From contig NZ_JACHIO010000002.1 of NCBI RefSeq assembly GCF_014203225.1, positions 186,001 through 250,000 of the forward strand: a stretch of 64,000 bases of DNA. Direction: 5' to 3'. Every line of letters begins with the position of its first letter. Within the stretch, counting starts at the first letter, position 1. The translations under genes were made by a program, and so were the position numbers. Positions 17,849 to 26,295 of the stretch are shown here, in pieces. Below the pieces are notes generated by a model, which saw only the letters and a list, made by a program, of their open reading frames with translations, was not told the origin of the DNA and did no database searches. This DNA comes from Granulicella mallensis (GTDB taxonomy: Bacteria; Acidobacteriota; Terriglobia; Terriglobales; Acidobacteriaceae).

Positions 17849-18625
17849 ATGCGCATTGCAAGTGTGGGTCATGCGGTGTTTGCGACGACCATGATCGCCC
17901 TTGGCATCCTGGGCCTGATCAATAGCAATTTCGCCCTGGTATGGCAGCCGGTACCCAGAAGTGTGCCAGCCCACGAGGTCCTGGGCTATCTCTGCGCCTT
18001 CCTCTCCCTGGCCTGTGGCCTGAGCCTGCTCTGGGAACGCGCGGCCCCCACCGCTGCACGGGTGCTGCTCATCTATCTCCTGCTTTGGTCCCTGCTGATG
18101 AACGTGCCCGACATCTTTCGCGCACACGCTGCGCTAGGTTCCTGGTTTGGCTGCGTTGAGGCTGCGGTAATGGTAGCCGCCGCTTGGGTACTGTATGCCC
18201 GGTTCACCGGAGATTGGAAGAGGCAGCGCCTCGGTTTCGCCACCGGCGACAGAGGGGTGCGCATCGCGAGGGTGCTCTACGGACTGGCTTTGATTTACTT
18301 CGGCACGGCTCATTTTGTCTTTCTCAAAGAGACTGTCGCGGACGTGCCTGGCTGGCTACCATGGCATGTGGCGTGGGCGTACTTCACGGGCGGGGCCTTT
18401 ATCGCGGCGGGCTTGGCGGTGCTCGTTGGGGTGTATGCACGGCTGGCGGCTGCACTCTCGACGTTGCAGATTGGACTGTTCGTGCTGCTGGTGTGGGTAC
18501 CCATCATCGCGGCGGCAGGCCCCAAAAGCGCCTTCCAATGGAGCGAGACCGTCATCTCCGCGGCGCTGATGGCCGGCGCATGGGTAGTGGCGGATTCCTA
18601 CCGTGCATACCCTCGCTCGCAGTGA
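17849..18625 (+). CDS. DoxX-like integral membrane protein
   Basis: This 258-aa, very hydrophobic protein has about seven to eight predicted membrane segments. Two halves look related: each opens with a basic residue plus a glycine-rich helix ([15 protein letters not shown] near 12 and [16 protein letters not shown] near 138). Each continues with a helix preceded by a P-x-H/W-x-V motif, with a loop or linker (~115-130) between them. This pattern fits a duplicated DoxX/SURF4-type unit. DoxX proteins are linked to quinol- or thiol-based redox at the membrane, but the function here is unknown. A GGAGG site lies 8 nt before the ATG. A strong hairpin follows the stop. Confidence 0.7.
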   Translation: MRIASVGHAVFATTMIALGILGLINSNFALVWQPVPRSVPAHEVLGYLCAFLSLACGLSLLWERAAPTAARVLLIYLLLWSLLMNVPDIFRAHAALGSWFGCVEAAVMVAAAWVLYARFTGDWKRQRLGFATGDRGVRIARVLYGLALIYFGTAHFVFLKETVADVPGWLPWHVAWAYFTGGAFIAAGLAVLVGVYARLAAALSTLQIGLFVLLVWVPIIAAAGPKSAFQWSETVISAALMAGAWVVADSYRAYPRSQ

Positions 18626-18648
18626 ACAAACGCTAGCACCTGTTCTGC

Positions 18649-18677
18649 GGCTGATAGGGGCCATGACCCTATCAGCC
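18649..18677 (+). terminator. Strong hairpin after the DoxX-like gene
   Basis: GGCTGATAGGG pairs perfectly with CCCTATCAGCC over 11 bp around a 7-nt loop, 24 nt after the stop. No T-run follows, so termination may be Rho-assisted. Confidence 0.5.
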
Positions 18678-18735
18678 TGTAATGCTCCTTGCCCACCCTT
18701 TTACGGTTGACATGCCAGCGGTTATGATCGGAGCT

Positions 18736-19173
18736 ATGAAGCGTCTCCTCGGTTGTGTCGCCCTGGTCTTCGTCACGTTAGCTGCCTCAGCTCAGTTCTC
18801 CGACCCCGCAAACGACGTTCCTGCCTACAACGCGGCACCTCCAAGCCACCCCCTGCCCCCGATCTTGAAGGGAGCACAGCTCACCGGCCCCAACTTCTCT
18901 CATCCCTTTCAGGTCACGGCCTACAAGATGGCCGCCAAGATTCCCGGTGTCCTGCACCAGGAGCCCTGCTACTGCCACTGCGATCGCGCGATGGGCCATA
19001 ACAGCCTGCATAGCTGCTTTGAAGTAACCCACGGAGCCGAGTGCGCCACCTGCATGAAGGAAGGCGTGTACTCCTATTTGGAGACGAAAAAGGGCCGTAC
19101 GCCAGCCCAGATTCGCGCCGGCATCGAACGTGGCGAGTGGGAAAAGATCGACCTTGAAGCCATAACCATGTAG
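18736..19173 (+). CDS. CYCXC-family secreted protein
   Basis: This ~145-aa protein starts with a signal peptide (RLLGCVALVFVTLAASAQ). Its hallmark is the cysteine cluster EPCYCHCDRAMGHNSLHSCF followed by GAECATCMKE. The first part matches the PCYCGC/CYCXC motif of a family in which one Cys is sometimes selenocysteine; here all are Cys codons. The region before it (HPFQVTAYKMAAKIPGVLHQ) is also typical. The role of the family is unknown; thiol redox or metal binding is inferred from the cysteines. In-frame ATG codons at 18682, 18712 and 18724 also exist; 18736 gives the cleanest signal peptide, though its ribosome site is close. Confidence 0.8.
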   Translation: MKRLLGCVALVFVTLAASAQFSDPANDVPAYNAAPPSHPLPPILKGAQLTGPNFSHPFQVTAYKMAAKIPGVLHQEPCYCHCDRAMGHNSLHSCFEVTHGAECATCMKEGVYSYLETKKGRTPAQIRAGIERGEWEKIDLEAITM

Positions 19174-19199
19174 TTTCTGCAAACTGGCGGCGATGAACT

Positions 19200-19619
19200 A
19201 TGAGCTGGATCTTCTGGGCAATTCTCTCCGCCGTCTTTGCCGCAGGCACTGCCCTGCTCGCCAAAGTAGGCGTCGAGCATATCGACAGCAACCTCGCCAC
19301 GGCGATCCGGACGACAGTCGTCCTCTTCTTCACCTGGGCCATCGTTCTCGGCCTCAATGCTCATCGTGGACTGCCTGCCATCGAGCGGCGAAGCTGGATC
19401 TTTCTGGTTCTCTCCGGCTTATGTACAGGGCTGTCGTGGCTGTGTTATTTCCGGGCCCTCCAACTCGGTCCTGTAAGTGGCGTCGCACCCATCGACAAGT
19501 TAAGCGTAGCCATCGTCATCGTGTTTGCGTGGCTGTTTCTTGGAGAAAGCCTGACGCCGATGAAGATCCTTGGAGCCTCGCTCGTCACTGCTGGCGCACT
19601 GGTCCTGGCCTTCGCGTAA
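19200..19619 (+). CDS. Single-domain EamA/DMT-family transporter (139 aa)
   Basis: This is a small membrane protein with four to five hydrophobic helices covering one EamA repeat. Typical segments are the opening WIFWAILSAVFAAGTALLAKVG and the closing block PIDKLSVAIVIVFAWLFLGE...KILGASLVTAGALVLAF, which is the most conserved part of the family. At 139 aa it is half the usual ten-helix drug/metabolite transporter, so it would act as a homodimer, as short members of this superfamily do. The substrate is unknown. It starts 26 nt after the CYCXC gene and may be co-transcribed with it. Confidence 0.85.
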   Translation: MSWIFWAILSAVFAAGTALLAKVGVEHIDSNLATAIRTTVVLFFTWAIVLGLNAHRGLPAIERRSWIFLVLSGLCTGLSWLCYFRALQLGPVSGVAPIDKLSVAIVIVFAWLFLGESLTPMKILGASLVTAGALVLAFA

Positions 19620-19668
19620 CGCAACTCCATGCAGCGTTGATTCGCTAGACGAGGCTGGCGGGTCGTAG

Positions 19669-20172
19669 CTATATCGAGCCTGCAGCGTTTTTCCTGAAAC
19701 ACAAGAGCCAATAGAGAGCGGCAACGTGGGTGATCATGAGCACGGGCACATAGAGGATCGGAACAACATAAGCGGAACTCAGTTGCCCCGCTACCGCAGG
19801 GAGGCCGACGCGGGTGGCGTGGTAATAGTCGATGAGGATATCTGCCATGCCAACGAGATTAAAGGCAGCGACTAAAGACCAGAACAGCGGGCGCACCCTT
19901 GTTGCAAGAAGCGCGAGTATCGCCAGCACTCCTGTGGCGAAGTCTCCATAAGCAGCAAAGGTGGCGAAACCAGCGGGCAGATTGGGTCCCACGACTCCCG
20001 GAAGGATAAAGACGAGTCCGAAAAAGCGAAAGCTATGAATTGTGGCGATGATCCGCTGCGCTTCGAACGTTCCCATCGACTTGAGTCTTGGCAAAACATA
20101 CGTCCTGAACCAAAGCACGCATGCGACATATCCCAGGGCGAGTTGCACAGGAAAAAGAACTTCCGGTGACAT
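19669..20172 (-). CDS. Small integral membrane protein, unknown
   Basis: This 167-aa protein has about four hydrophobic helices: one near 5-22, one around FRFFGLVFILPGVVG (~47-62), one around GDFATGVLAILALLAT (~75-90) and one or two near the end (YVVPILYVPVLMITHVAALYWLL). The arrangement recalls small DoxX- or DUF-type membrane proteins of Acidobacteria and Proteobacteria, but I cannot name the family. It is convergent with the EamA gene, with about 50 nt between them, and lies downstream of the VOC protein on the same strand (81 nt gap), so it may share its transcript. Confidence 0.6.
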   Translation of the reverse strand: MSPEVLFPVQLALGYVACVLWFRTYVLPRLKSMGTFEAQRIIATIHSFRFFGLVFILPGVVGPNLPAGFATFAAYGDFATGVLAILALLATRVRPLFWSLVAAFNLVGMADILIDYYHATRVGLPAVAGQLSSAYVVPILYVPVLMITHVAALYWLLCFRKNAAGSI

Positions 20173-20253
20173 GAAAGGGCCTCCTTTTCTTCCGGCGGTT
20201 GGTTCGATGATCTGTGCTACTGTTTCGCGCGCGCAGCCTTGATCAGGACGCTG

Positions 20254-21033
20254 TTACGATTTTGGCCCCTGCATCAAAGCAAAGTGGCCGTTCTGATCGT
20301 CTGTGGCCTGCAGAATGCGTGAGCCTCCGGGGACGTCCATTGGTGGCAGAAGGACTTTCCCACCGGCATCGATCACACGTTTCTGCGCGGCCTCGATATC
20401 ATCGACCGTAAAGTAAAACTTCCAGTGTGGCGGGATGCCTTCGGGAATGCCGGGGCCTTTGCGAATCATCATTCCACCGGTATAGAGGGGTTTGTCGGTC
20501 CGGAAGGTTTGATAGGTGCCCAGGGCTCCCATGTCGTGCGCATAGTCCTTCTGCCAGCCGTAATGCTTCGAGTAATAATCAAAGGCTTTTGCCGGGTCAT
20601 CGGTGAGCAATTCATGCCAGCCCACGTTGGCCACTGCCATTTGATCCAAACGTGGCGGAGCATATTGCTTGCCAGGTTCAAAGAGCAGGTATTTCACCTT
20701 TTGCGGATCCATCACGACAGCGAAACGGCCGACGCCGGGAATGTCCTGAGCGGGCTTCACAATGGTTCCACCATCGGCTGTTACAGCCTTTAGCTCTTCA
20801 TCAAGCTTTGCGGTGTGGATGTGGCCCATCCATTCGGGAGGCATCTCAGGCGCACCTGCTCCAGCCCAGGTCATGATGCCGCCAACATCTTTGCCGTCTT
20901 TACCGAAGAGCATGTAGGAAAAACCGGGCATGCCGGCGTCCTTGATGTCCCACCCGATAACCTTTTTATAGAAGTTGACTGCCTTGCCCATGTCATTGGT
21001 GACAAGCTCGTACCAAATGAATCCGTCTGCCAT
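20254..21033 (-). CDS. VOC-family (glyoxalase-like) protein, two domains
   Basis: This 259-aa protein is built from two vicinal-oxygen-chelate modules. The first (~1-125) begins FIWYELVTNDMGKAVNFYKK and ends AVVMDPQKVKYLLFEPG. The second (~135-258) begins VGWHELLTDDPAKAFDYYSK and ends DQNGHFALMQGP. Each has the beta-alpha-beta-beta-beta repeat typical of glyoxalase and dioxygenase folds, and this type is close to CFP-30 (AfsR/27-kDa) style proteins. Substrate unknown. The ATG at 21033 has GGAAGG ~7 nt upstream, so the longer frame is not used. It is divergent from a TetR regulator across 121 nt that contain a palindrome, suggesting it is the regulator's target. Confidence 0.88.
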   Translation of the reverse strand: MADGFIWYELVTNDMGKAVNFYKKVIGWDIKDAGMPGFSYMLFGKDGKDVGGIMTWAGAGAPEMPPEWMGHIHTAKLDEELKAVTADGGTIVKPAQDIPGVGRFAVVMDPQKVKYLLFEPGKQYAPPRLDQMAVANVGWHELLTDDPAKAFDYYSKHYGWQKDYAHDMGALGTYQTFRTDKPLYTGGMMIRKGPGIPEGIPPHWKFYFTVDDIEAAQKRVIDAGGKVLLPPMDVPGGSRILQATDDQNGHFALMQGPKS

Positions 21034-21100
21034 TTTGCACCTTCCATTTAGCGACGTATCGCCACAAAGTGAACACCGTCCACATACCCTACCACCATAA

Positions 21101-21115
21101 GTGGATGATGTCCAC
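21101..21115. promoter_or_regulatory. Candidate TetR operator in the divergent spacer
   Basis: GTGGATGATGTCCAC is a 15-bp palindrome with 5-bp perfect arms, midway between the divergent VOC and tetR starts. A second GTCCAC half-site lies ~30 nt to the left (21078-21083). Position and symmetry suit autoregulation. Confidence 0.4.
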
Positions 21116-21154
21116 AATCATTCTCACCGCGGTACACTCTTCTTTGAATAGACA

Positions 21155-21808
21155 ATGAAAAAGAACGTCACCACTGAGAAACGCAAGACCTTTCGTCATG
21201 GCGATCTGCGTAACGCACTCGTCACAGCCGGACTTGAGATGGCCCATGCTGGAGGGCCCAATGCAGTCATTCTGCGTGAGGCCACGCGGCAGGCAGGCGT
21301 TTCTCCGAATGCGGCGTACCGGCACTTTGCCAGCCAGGCTGAACTGCTGGATGCGGTACGGTCAGCATGTTTGTCGCGGCTAGCTGCTGCGATTGAAGAC
21401 GAGATGAAGAAGCAGCGTCCAGGACGCGATCCGCAAGCATTTGCACGAAAGAGTCTGCGTGCGGTGGGTATAGGGTATCTGGGATTTGCGATGAGAGAGC
21501 CGGGGATGTTTCGCACGGCTTTTTCGGTTCCACCAGCGGTTGATTCCCCTAACCCGGCGAATATGGCGTCCATGGGGTTGAATCCGTTTCAACTGCTCTC
21601 GCTGGCGCTCGATCACATGCAGCAGAGCGGCCTGCTCAGCAAGAAGGATCGCAAAGATGCGGAGTATCTTGCGTGGTCGTCCGTTCACGGGTTGGCACTT
21701 TTGGTGCTTGAAGGACCGCTACATAAGATGCCAAAGGAGATCGTGCTGGCGCTGGGCGAGCGGCTGGTGGTGATGGTGGAAAGAGGCCTGGCTACCCAAC
21801 CGCTATGA
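21155..21808 (+). CDS. TetR/AcrR-family transcriptional regulator
   Basis: This 217-aa repressor has an N-terminal helix-turn-helix: RHGDLRNALVTAGLEMAHAG, then LREATRQAGVSPNAAYRHF (recognition helix) and the usual SQAELLDAV helix. The C-terminal ligand domain, with GIGYLGFAMREPGMFRTAF and the later WSSVHGLALLVLEGP, matches the WHG-type domain. This subclass often controls neighbouring enzyme or efflux genes. The divergent VOC protein and the alpha/beta hydrolase 34 nt downstream are the likely targets. The ligand is unknown. Confidence 0.92.
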   Translation: MKKNVTTEKRKTFRHGDLRNALVTAGLEMAHAGGPNAVILREATRQAGVSPNAAYRHFASQAELLDAVRSACLSRLAAAIEDEMKKQRPGRDPQAFARKSLRAVGIGYLGFAMREPGMFRTAFSVPPAVDSPNPANMASMGLNPFQLLSLALDHMQQSGLLSKKDRKDAEYLAWSSVHGLALLVLEGPLHKMPKEIVLALGERLVVMVERGLATQPL

Positions 21809-21842
21809 TGTTGCGCGAGAAGACTGGAAAGGACCTACCTCA

Positions 21843-22799
21843 ATGAACAGCACACGCAGGTTTCCCCTGGTGACCTTAGTGATCGCTTTGATGACCGCAT
21901 CACTTTCAATAGCTTGTCTTGCGCAGCGAAAGGAGCGTCCCATGGAACACCCCATTGCCTATCGCACGGTGCAGGTCGATGGGCTGTCTATCTTCTACAG
22001 AGAGGCCGGACCGAAAGACGCACCTACCCTTCTTTTGCTGCATGGCCTTCCGTCGTCCTCGCGGATGTTTCAGCCGCTGTTGACAAGGCTTGCGGACCAC
22101 TACCACCTGGTCGCGCCCGATTATCCGGGCTTCGGGCACAGCGACTGGCCGGACCCGAAGCAGTTCGACTACACCTTCGACCACATCGCCTCCGTCATGG
22201 ACAGCTTTACCAAAGCACTGGGTCTCGAGCACTACACCCTTTACATGCAGGACTACGGTGGACCGGTTGGCTTTCGCATGGCCCTGGCACACCCCGAGCG
22301 GGTACAGGCTCTGATCGTCCAGGATGCGGTCAGTCATAACGAAGGTCTCGGGGCAAACTGGGCAACACGGCGGGCCTTCTGGGCGGACCGGCCTGCGCAC
22401 GAAGCGGCGTTGCGCACCAACCTGCTGTCGATGACAACAACGAAGACGCGCCATATCGGAGACGACCCGAACGTCGAGCTCTATGACCCGGATCTTTGGA
22501 CCGATGAGTACGCCTTTCTGAACTCTCCGGGGCAGGCACAAATCCAAACGGATCTCTTCTACGACTACCGGACTAACGTCGAGGATTATCCGAAGTGGCA
22601 GGCATGGATGCAGAAAACCCAGCCCAAACTACTGGTCCTTTGGGGAAAGCACGATCTTTCCTTCGATGCCGCTGAACCTGAGCGTTACCGGAAGGACGTT
22701 CCGAAGGCCGAAATCCACGTTCTGGACGCTGGGCATTTCGCTTTGGATACCAAAGCAGACGAAATCGCTGCGTTCGTCAGTGATTTCGTGAAGAAGTAA
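21843..22799 (+). CDS. Exported alpha/beta hydrolase, epoxide hydrolase-like
   Basis: This 318-aa protein has a hydrophobic N-terminus with a possible lipobox-like or signal region (LMTASLSIACLAQ, ending around residue 28). The core shows HGLPSSSRMF (oxyanion), PDYPGFGHSD, and the nucleophile elbow QDYGGPVGFR with Asp137 in place of serine. LWGKHDLSF supplies an acid and DAGHFALD the histidine. An Asp nucleophile points to epoxide hydrolase or haloalkane dehalogenase chemistry rather than esterase. The SIAC segment makes a lipoprotein possible. It lies 34 nt after tetR and is probably co-transcribed with it. Confidence 0.87.
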   Translation: MNSTRRFPLVTLVIALMTASLSIACLAQRKERPMEHPIAYRTVQVDGLSIFYREAGPKDAPTLLLLHGLPSSSRMFQPLLTRLADHYHLVAPDYPGFGHSDWPDPKQFDYTFDHIASVMDSFTKALGLEHYTLYMQDYGGPVGFRMALAHPERVQALIVQDAVSHNEGLGANWATRRAFWADRPAHEAALRTNLLSMTTTKTRHIGDDPNVELYDPDLWTDEYAFLNSPGQAQIQTDLFYDYRTNVEDYPKWQAWMQKTQPKLLVLWGKHDLSFDAAEPERYRKDVPKAEIHVLDAGHFALDTKADEIAAFVSDFVKK

Positions 22800-22851
22800 G
22801 GAGCATTCTTCCGGTTTCAGTTCACGAGTGAACCTGAGGATCAGCGGGCCT

Positions 22852-22857
22852 TATAAT
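22852..22857 (+). promoter_or_regulatory. -10 box upstream of ssrA
   Basis: A perfect TATAAT stands ~58 nt before the mature tmRNA 5' end. The -35 region is weak (TGAACC at 22829-22834, 17-nt spacing). The short 5' leader would be removed by RNase P. Confidence 0.5.
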
Positions 22858-22914
22858 GGAAGTAGTTCTTTGACAGCGCTGCATGATGCAACGCTCGAAG
22901 CTTCTCCAGCATAT

Positions 22915-23268
22915 GGGGGCGTCACGGCTTCGACGGGATTGCTAGCGGCAGAGAGGCATGCCGGGGTGTGGACACCCGTAATCGCTCACAAAACTATAAG
23001 TGCCGAACCTCAATTCGCGCTTGCTGCTTAATTAATTAAGTAGCCGATCGCTCAGGCTTCGCCTACGGGCTTGTACCGATCGTCGCACAGTAGGCTGGCC
23101 CAAGGAGTTCCGTCTGGACGCCAAGGGCGAGACCAATCAGGCTGGTGGTTGACGCGTCTTCGTCCGTTCCAAGCGTCCGCCACGAGACAAACGTGAACCG
23201 GAAAAAGCATGAAAGCTCTCTGTTGACTGTAGTTTCGGACGCGGGTTCGACTCCCGCCGCCTCCACCA
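22915..23268 (+). ncRNA. ssrA: Transfer-messenger RNA (tmRNA)
   Basis: This 354-nt RNA rescues stalled ribosomes and tags the unfinished protein for degradation. The 5' end GGGGGCG pairs with CGCCTCC just before the encoded CCA at 23266-23268. The conserved early segment GTCACGGCTTCGACGGGA and the T-arm with GGTTCGACTCCC are present. The tag frame starts at GCT 22984 and ends at TAA 23029-23031, encoding AHKTISAEPQFALAA, with the usual ALAA end recognised by ClpXP. Encoding of CCA and one-piece structure indicate a standard, non-permuted gene. An intrinsic terminator follows six bases later. Confidence 0.97.
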
Positions 23269-23273
23269 CTTCT

Positions 23274-23303
23274 AAGTCGTTTACTGTGAACGACTTACCT
23301 TTT
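23274..23303 (+). terminator. Intrinsic terminator of ssrA
   Basis: AAGTCGTT and AACGACTT form an 8-bp stem with a 7-nt loop, followed by ACC and TTTT. It starts 6 nt after the tmRNA CCA. Confidence 0.75.
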
Positions 23304-23423
23304 AGGGCAATAAATTGGTCGGTTTTTTGTACGTGATTTGTACGCCGTCCAATTTTTGACCCACTTCAAAGACCCAGCACAATCCAGGTCTGAAGTGGGG
23401 GAGCCCTGATGCTGCTTCCGTTT

Positions 23424-24113
23424 TTACCCGCCACTCAGCCGATTGCAAATACGCCGGCGACCGCAGCGTTCGATGCGATTTCTCTGTTTGTAAAGGTCTT
23501 TGTCGTATTCGCGCTGCACCTTCCGGTTGCGTTTGGGCGGGTGACAACCACCGCGCCCATGGCGGCAACGTGCTCGACGATTGCGTCGCTGTCATAGCCC
23601 TTGTCGGCCAGCACATGGCCGGTTGTCCGCTCTCCCAACAGCGGGATGGCTTGGGTGCAATCGTTGGCCTGTCCCGCCGTTACGTCGAAGTCCACCGGCA
23701 GACCCTGCTCGTCGGCCAGCAGATGGATCTTGGTCGACAAACCTCCTCGGGAGCGCCCCAGAGCCTTGTCGGAGCCCCCTTTTTGCGGCCAGTGGCCGCC
23801 TGCTGATGCGCCCGCACGATCGTCGAATCGATCATCAAATACAGGTTCTTCCGGTCGCGCAGCAGTTCATGGAAGACCTTCTCCCAGGCGCCGCTCTTCG
23901 CCCACCGGCTGAAACGCTTATGTACACTCTTGTACTTGCCATACCGTTCCGGCAGATCGTGCCAACGAGCTTCTGAACGCAGAACCCACAAAACCCCGTT
24001 CACAAAAATACGGTTGTCACTGCCGTTCGTCCAACATGCTCCACTCGCCCAGGAAGAAAGCCCTTGATCTTTTCCCACTGTACTTCGCTCAACTCGTAAC
24101 GACTGATTCCCAT
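23424..24113 (-). pseudogene. Decayed IS5-family transposase
   Basis: A transposase of the IS5/IS427 type is recognisable across three reading frames. Fragment one reads YELSEVQWEKIKGFLPGR. Fragment two (SDNRIFVNGVLWVLRS ... MIDSTIVRAHQQAATG) holds the first DDE Asp. Fragment three (LSTKIHLLADEQGLPVDF ... HVLADKGYDSDAIV) has the second Asp. The end reads PPKRNRKVQREYDKDLYKQR in another frame and stops early, so the C-terminal Glu region RNRIERxF is corrupt. At least three frameshifts (near 24025, 23775 and 23535) exceed the single programmed shift used by some IS427 elements, so I call it dead. It lies directly behind the ssrA terminator. Terminal inverted repeats were not identified. Confidence 0.85.
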
Positions 24114-24188
24114 CCATCCACTGCAACAAATCTTCGACTGCACGCAAAGTCTATATGTCGATACGCCCTAGGCTGATCGCTTCGGCGG

Positions 24189-25889
24189 TCAGCTTTTCTT
24201 TTTGGTGAAACGGAAGTTCTGGATGCGGCCTGCGTCGAGGATGAAGCCGGAGACGTGGCCGGCGGGGTCGCGGGTGAATCTTATTTTGCCGATGTCGCCG
24301 ACGAAGACGTCGGGGATGGCGGGGCGGAGAGCGTCGGGGCCGCTCTTTAGACGGGTGAGAACGATCTGGCCGTTCTGCGCAGCCATGCGGTAGACGGGGT
24401 CGATCTCTTCGCTGGTGTAGTCGCCGGCGTAGTCGGCTATTTCGGCGGCGGTGAGCGGCGCGGGGTTGACGGACTGGAACGGTGCGGACTTGCCCCCATC
24501 GAAAGACTGCTCCATGCTGCGCGGCCTGGCGGCTTCGGCGGCGATGAAGTGGAGGTCGATCTGGTTGCCCCAGGGCTCGTCGGCCACGTGGAAATGGGAG
24601 GGCGCGAACTGGACGAGTTCGTGCCAGTCGTCGCGATTGACGTCGAGCAGCAGCTTGCCATCCTTAATGATTACTTTGGCGAACTGATCTTCACCGTCCC
24701 AGTAGTTGCCGGCGATGGCTTGTTTCTGCTGCGCGGTCAAGGGCGGCAGTGCTGCGTTTGCTGTGTCCTTTGCGGACTTGGGCGGCACGGGTTTGAGCTC
24801 TTTCGCGAGGACGATGTCGGCGACTTTGCGGACCAGATCGCTGGGATTGGTGTCGGCGAAGTTGCAGAGGGCGGACGCGGAGAAATGCTGCTCGGGGAAG
24901 CGCGTCATATCGGAGCGGTAGCCGGCGTCGCCGCCTGAGTGGTCGACGGTGGGCAGGCCGCGATAGGTGCCGATGGAGAGGCCCGAGGCGTAGTCCTGAA
25001 GCTCACCGGAGTTGAGCTTGCCGCGCTCGACCATCTGTTGAATAAGCTCGGCGTTGCCGACGCGGGGATGGTAGAAGTTTTCGTCCCAGAGCTGCAGGTC
25101 TTCAACGGTGGTGTGCAGGCTGGTGGCGCCCGCGGTGTCGAAGTTGGTGAGGTTCATACGGAAGGGCTTGCCGGGGCCGTCCTGCTCGTAGCCGAGGGCG
25201 TCGTGCTTGATGATTTCTTCGTGGTCGTCGCGGAAATGGGTGTGGGTCATGCCCAGGGGCGCGAAGATGTTTTTGGTGGTGAACTCGCGGAAGCTCATGC
25301 CGCTGACACGGCTGACAATGACGGCGAGCAGGGTGAAGCCAGTGTTGGAGTAGAGGAATTTTTCGCCGGGCTTGTAGTTGAGATCTTTCTGGCGGGTGAC
25401 GACGGATAGGACGTCGCCGTCGGTGATGAGGTCCTGCGAGTAGCGCCAGCCGGCAAGGCCAAGCAGCGACCATTGGTCGCGCAGGCCGCTGGTGTGGTGC
25501 ATCATTTCGCGCAGGGTGATGCGCTGGCCGAAGGCGGGGAGCTCGGGGATGTATTTGTGGACGTCGTCGTCGAGCGATAGCTTGCCCTGCTGCTGCAGCA
25601 GGAGGATGGAGAAGGCCGTGAACTGCTTGGACATTGACGCGACGTGGAAGACGGTTTCCGGGGTGATGGTGACGTCGTCGTTGAGGTTAGCCATGCCGTA
25701 GCCGTGCTGGTAGACGATGTGGCCGTCCTGGTAGACGCCGAGGGCGCAGCCGGGGGAGTCGGTGTGGTCGTACTGCGCAAAGATTTTGTCGATCTGGGAG
25801 GTTGTTTCCGGCGCGAGGGTCTGCGATTGGGCGACGGCCGAGGCGAGAACAAATGCGGGCAGGGCGAGGAGCGTGGAGAGGCGCTGCAT
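24189..25889 (-). CDS. Secreted serine beta-lactamase-fold hydrolase
   Basis: This 566-aa protein belongs to the class C beta-lactamase / DD-peptidase / esterase superfamily (PF00144). A signal peptide (TLLALPAFVLASAVAQSQ) is followed by the catalytic domain, with SMSK (Ser85-x-x-Lys88), YSN (~179) and HSGGDAGYRS (~320) as the third motif. The C-terminal ~180 residues form a separate beta-rich domain with a repeat-like GNYWDGEDQFAKV and AGDYTSEEIDPVYR, seen in many soil-bacterial members. Most such proteins are peptidases or esterases rather than drug-inactivating lactamases. The ATG at 25889 with GAGGGA upstream is chosen over a longer frame. Confidence 0.9.
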   Translation of the reverse strand: MQRLSTLLALPAFVLASAVAQSQTLAPETTSQIDKIFAQYDHTDSPGCALGVYQDGHIVYQHGYGMANLNDDVTITPETVFHVASMSKQFTAFSILLLQQQGKLSLDDDVHKYIPELPAFGQRITLREMMHHTSGLRDQWSLLGLAGWRYSQDLITDGDVLSVVTRQKDLNYKPGEKFLYSNTGFTLLAVIVSRVSGMSFREFTTKNIFAPLGMTHTHFRDDHEEIIKHDALGYEQDGPGKPFRMNLTNFDTAGATSLHTTVEDLQLWDENFYHPRVGNAELIQQMVERGKLNSGELQDYASGLSIGTYRGLPTVDHSGGDAGYRSDMTRFPEQHFSASALCNFADTNPSDLVRKVADIVLAKELKPVPPKSAKDTANAALPPLTAQQKQAIAGNYWDGEDQFAKVIIKDGKLLLDVNRDDWHELVQFAPSHFHVADEPWGNQIDLHFIAAEAARPRSMEQSFDGGKSAPFQSVNPAPLTAAEIADYAGDYTSEEIDPVYRMAAQNGQIVLTRLKSGPDALRPAIPDVFVGDIGKIRFTRDPAGHVSGFILDAGRIQNFRFTKKKS

Positions 25890-26107
25890 GATGGGTCCCT
25901 CTGGAGATGAATGGATTGGGTAAAAATCGATTCGGACAATTCTCACAAGATGGGAGCGAGCGCGCAAGGGCTGGAGAATGCATAGACTCAATGAGATCGG
26001 TCAATTATTCCAGGCATAAGAACTTTTCGTGGAACTCTTGGGGATACCTCACGAAACGGGTAGAGTCGAGATGTGACGCGGTGGTTCAGGACTGGCTGTC
26101 GTTTTGC

Positions 26108-26277
26108 TAATTAGTTGGCACATTCTTGTGCGGATGATCTGGCACACTATCGTTCCTGACCTGGCTCGGGGATCCCGAGGAGCGTCTGAATCCTAAACTT
26201 CCAGCAGGAATGCGCCTGCACCACACATTCTCCTAGCCAGTGCGCCAAATAATTAGTTCAGAAGTGTGCCAGATAAT
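26108..26277. repeat. Cluster of TTGGCACA-type inverted boxes (element remnant)
   Basis: Two kinds of box occur in opposite orientations at the two sides. Box A is TAATTAGTTGGCACA (26108-26122), matched in inverse by TGCGCCAAATAATTA (26241-26255) with 13 of 15 bases. Box B is ATCTGGCACAC (26137-26147), matched perfectly in inverse at 26264-26274. Multiple repeated boxes at each end recall IS21-like termini with the interior lost. No coding capacity remains. The rest of the 25.9-26.3 kb spacer shows nothing else. Confidence 0.5.
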
Positions 26278-26295
26278 GAGACAACAACACTTCAC

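Noticed and set aside
23424-24113. Active IS with programmed frameshift
   Set aside because: At least three frame changes and a corrupt C-terminus exceed the single programmed shift known in IS427-type elements.
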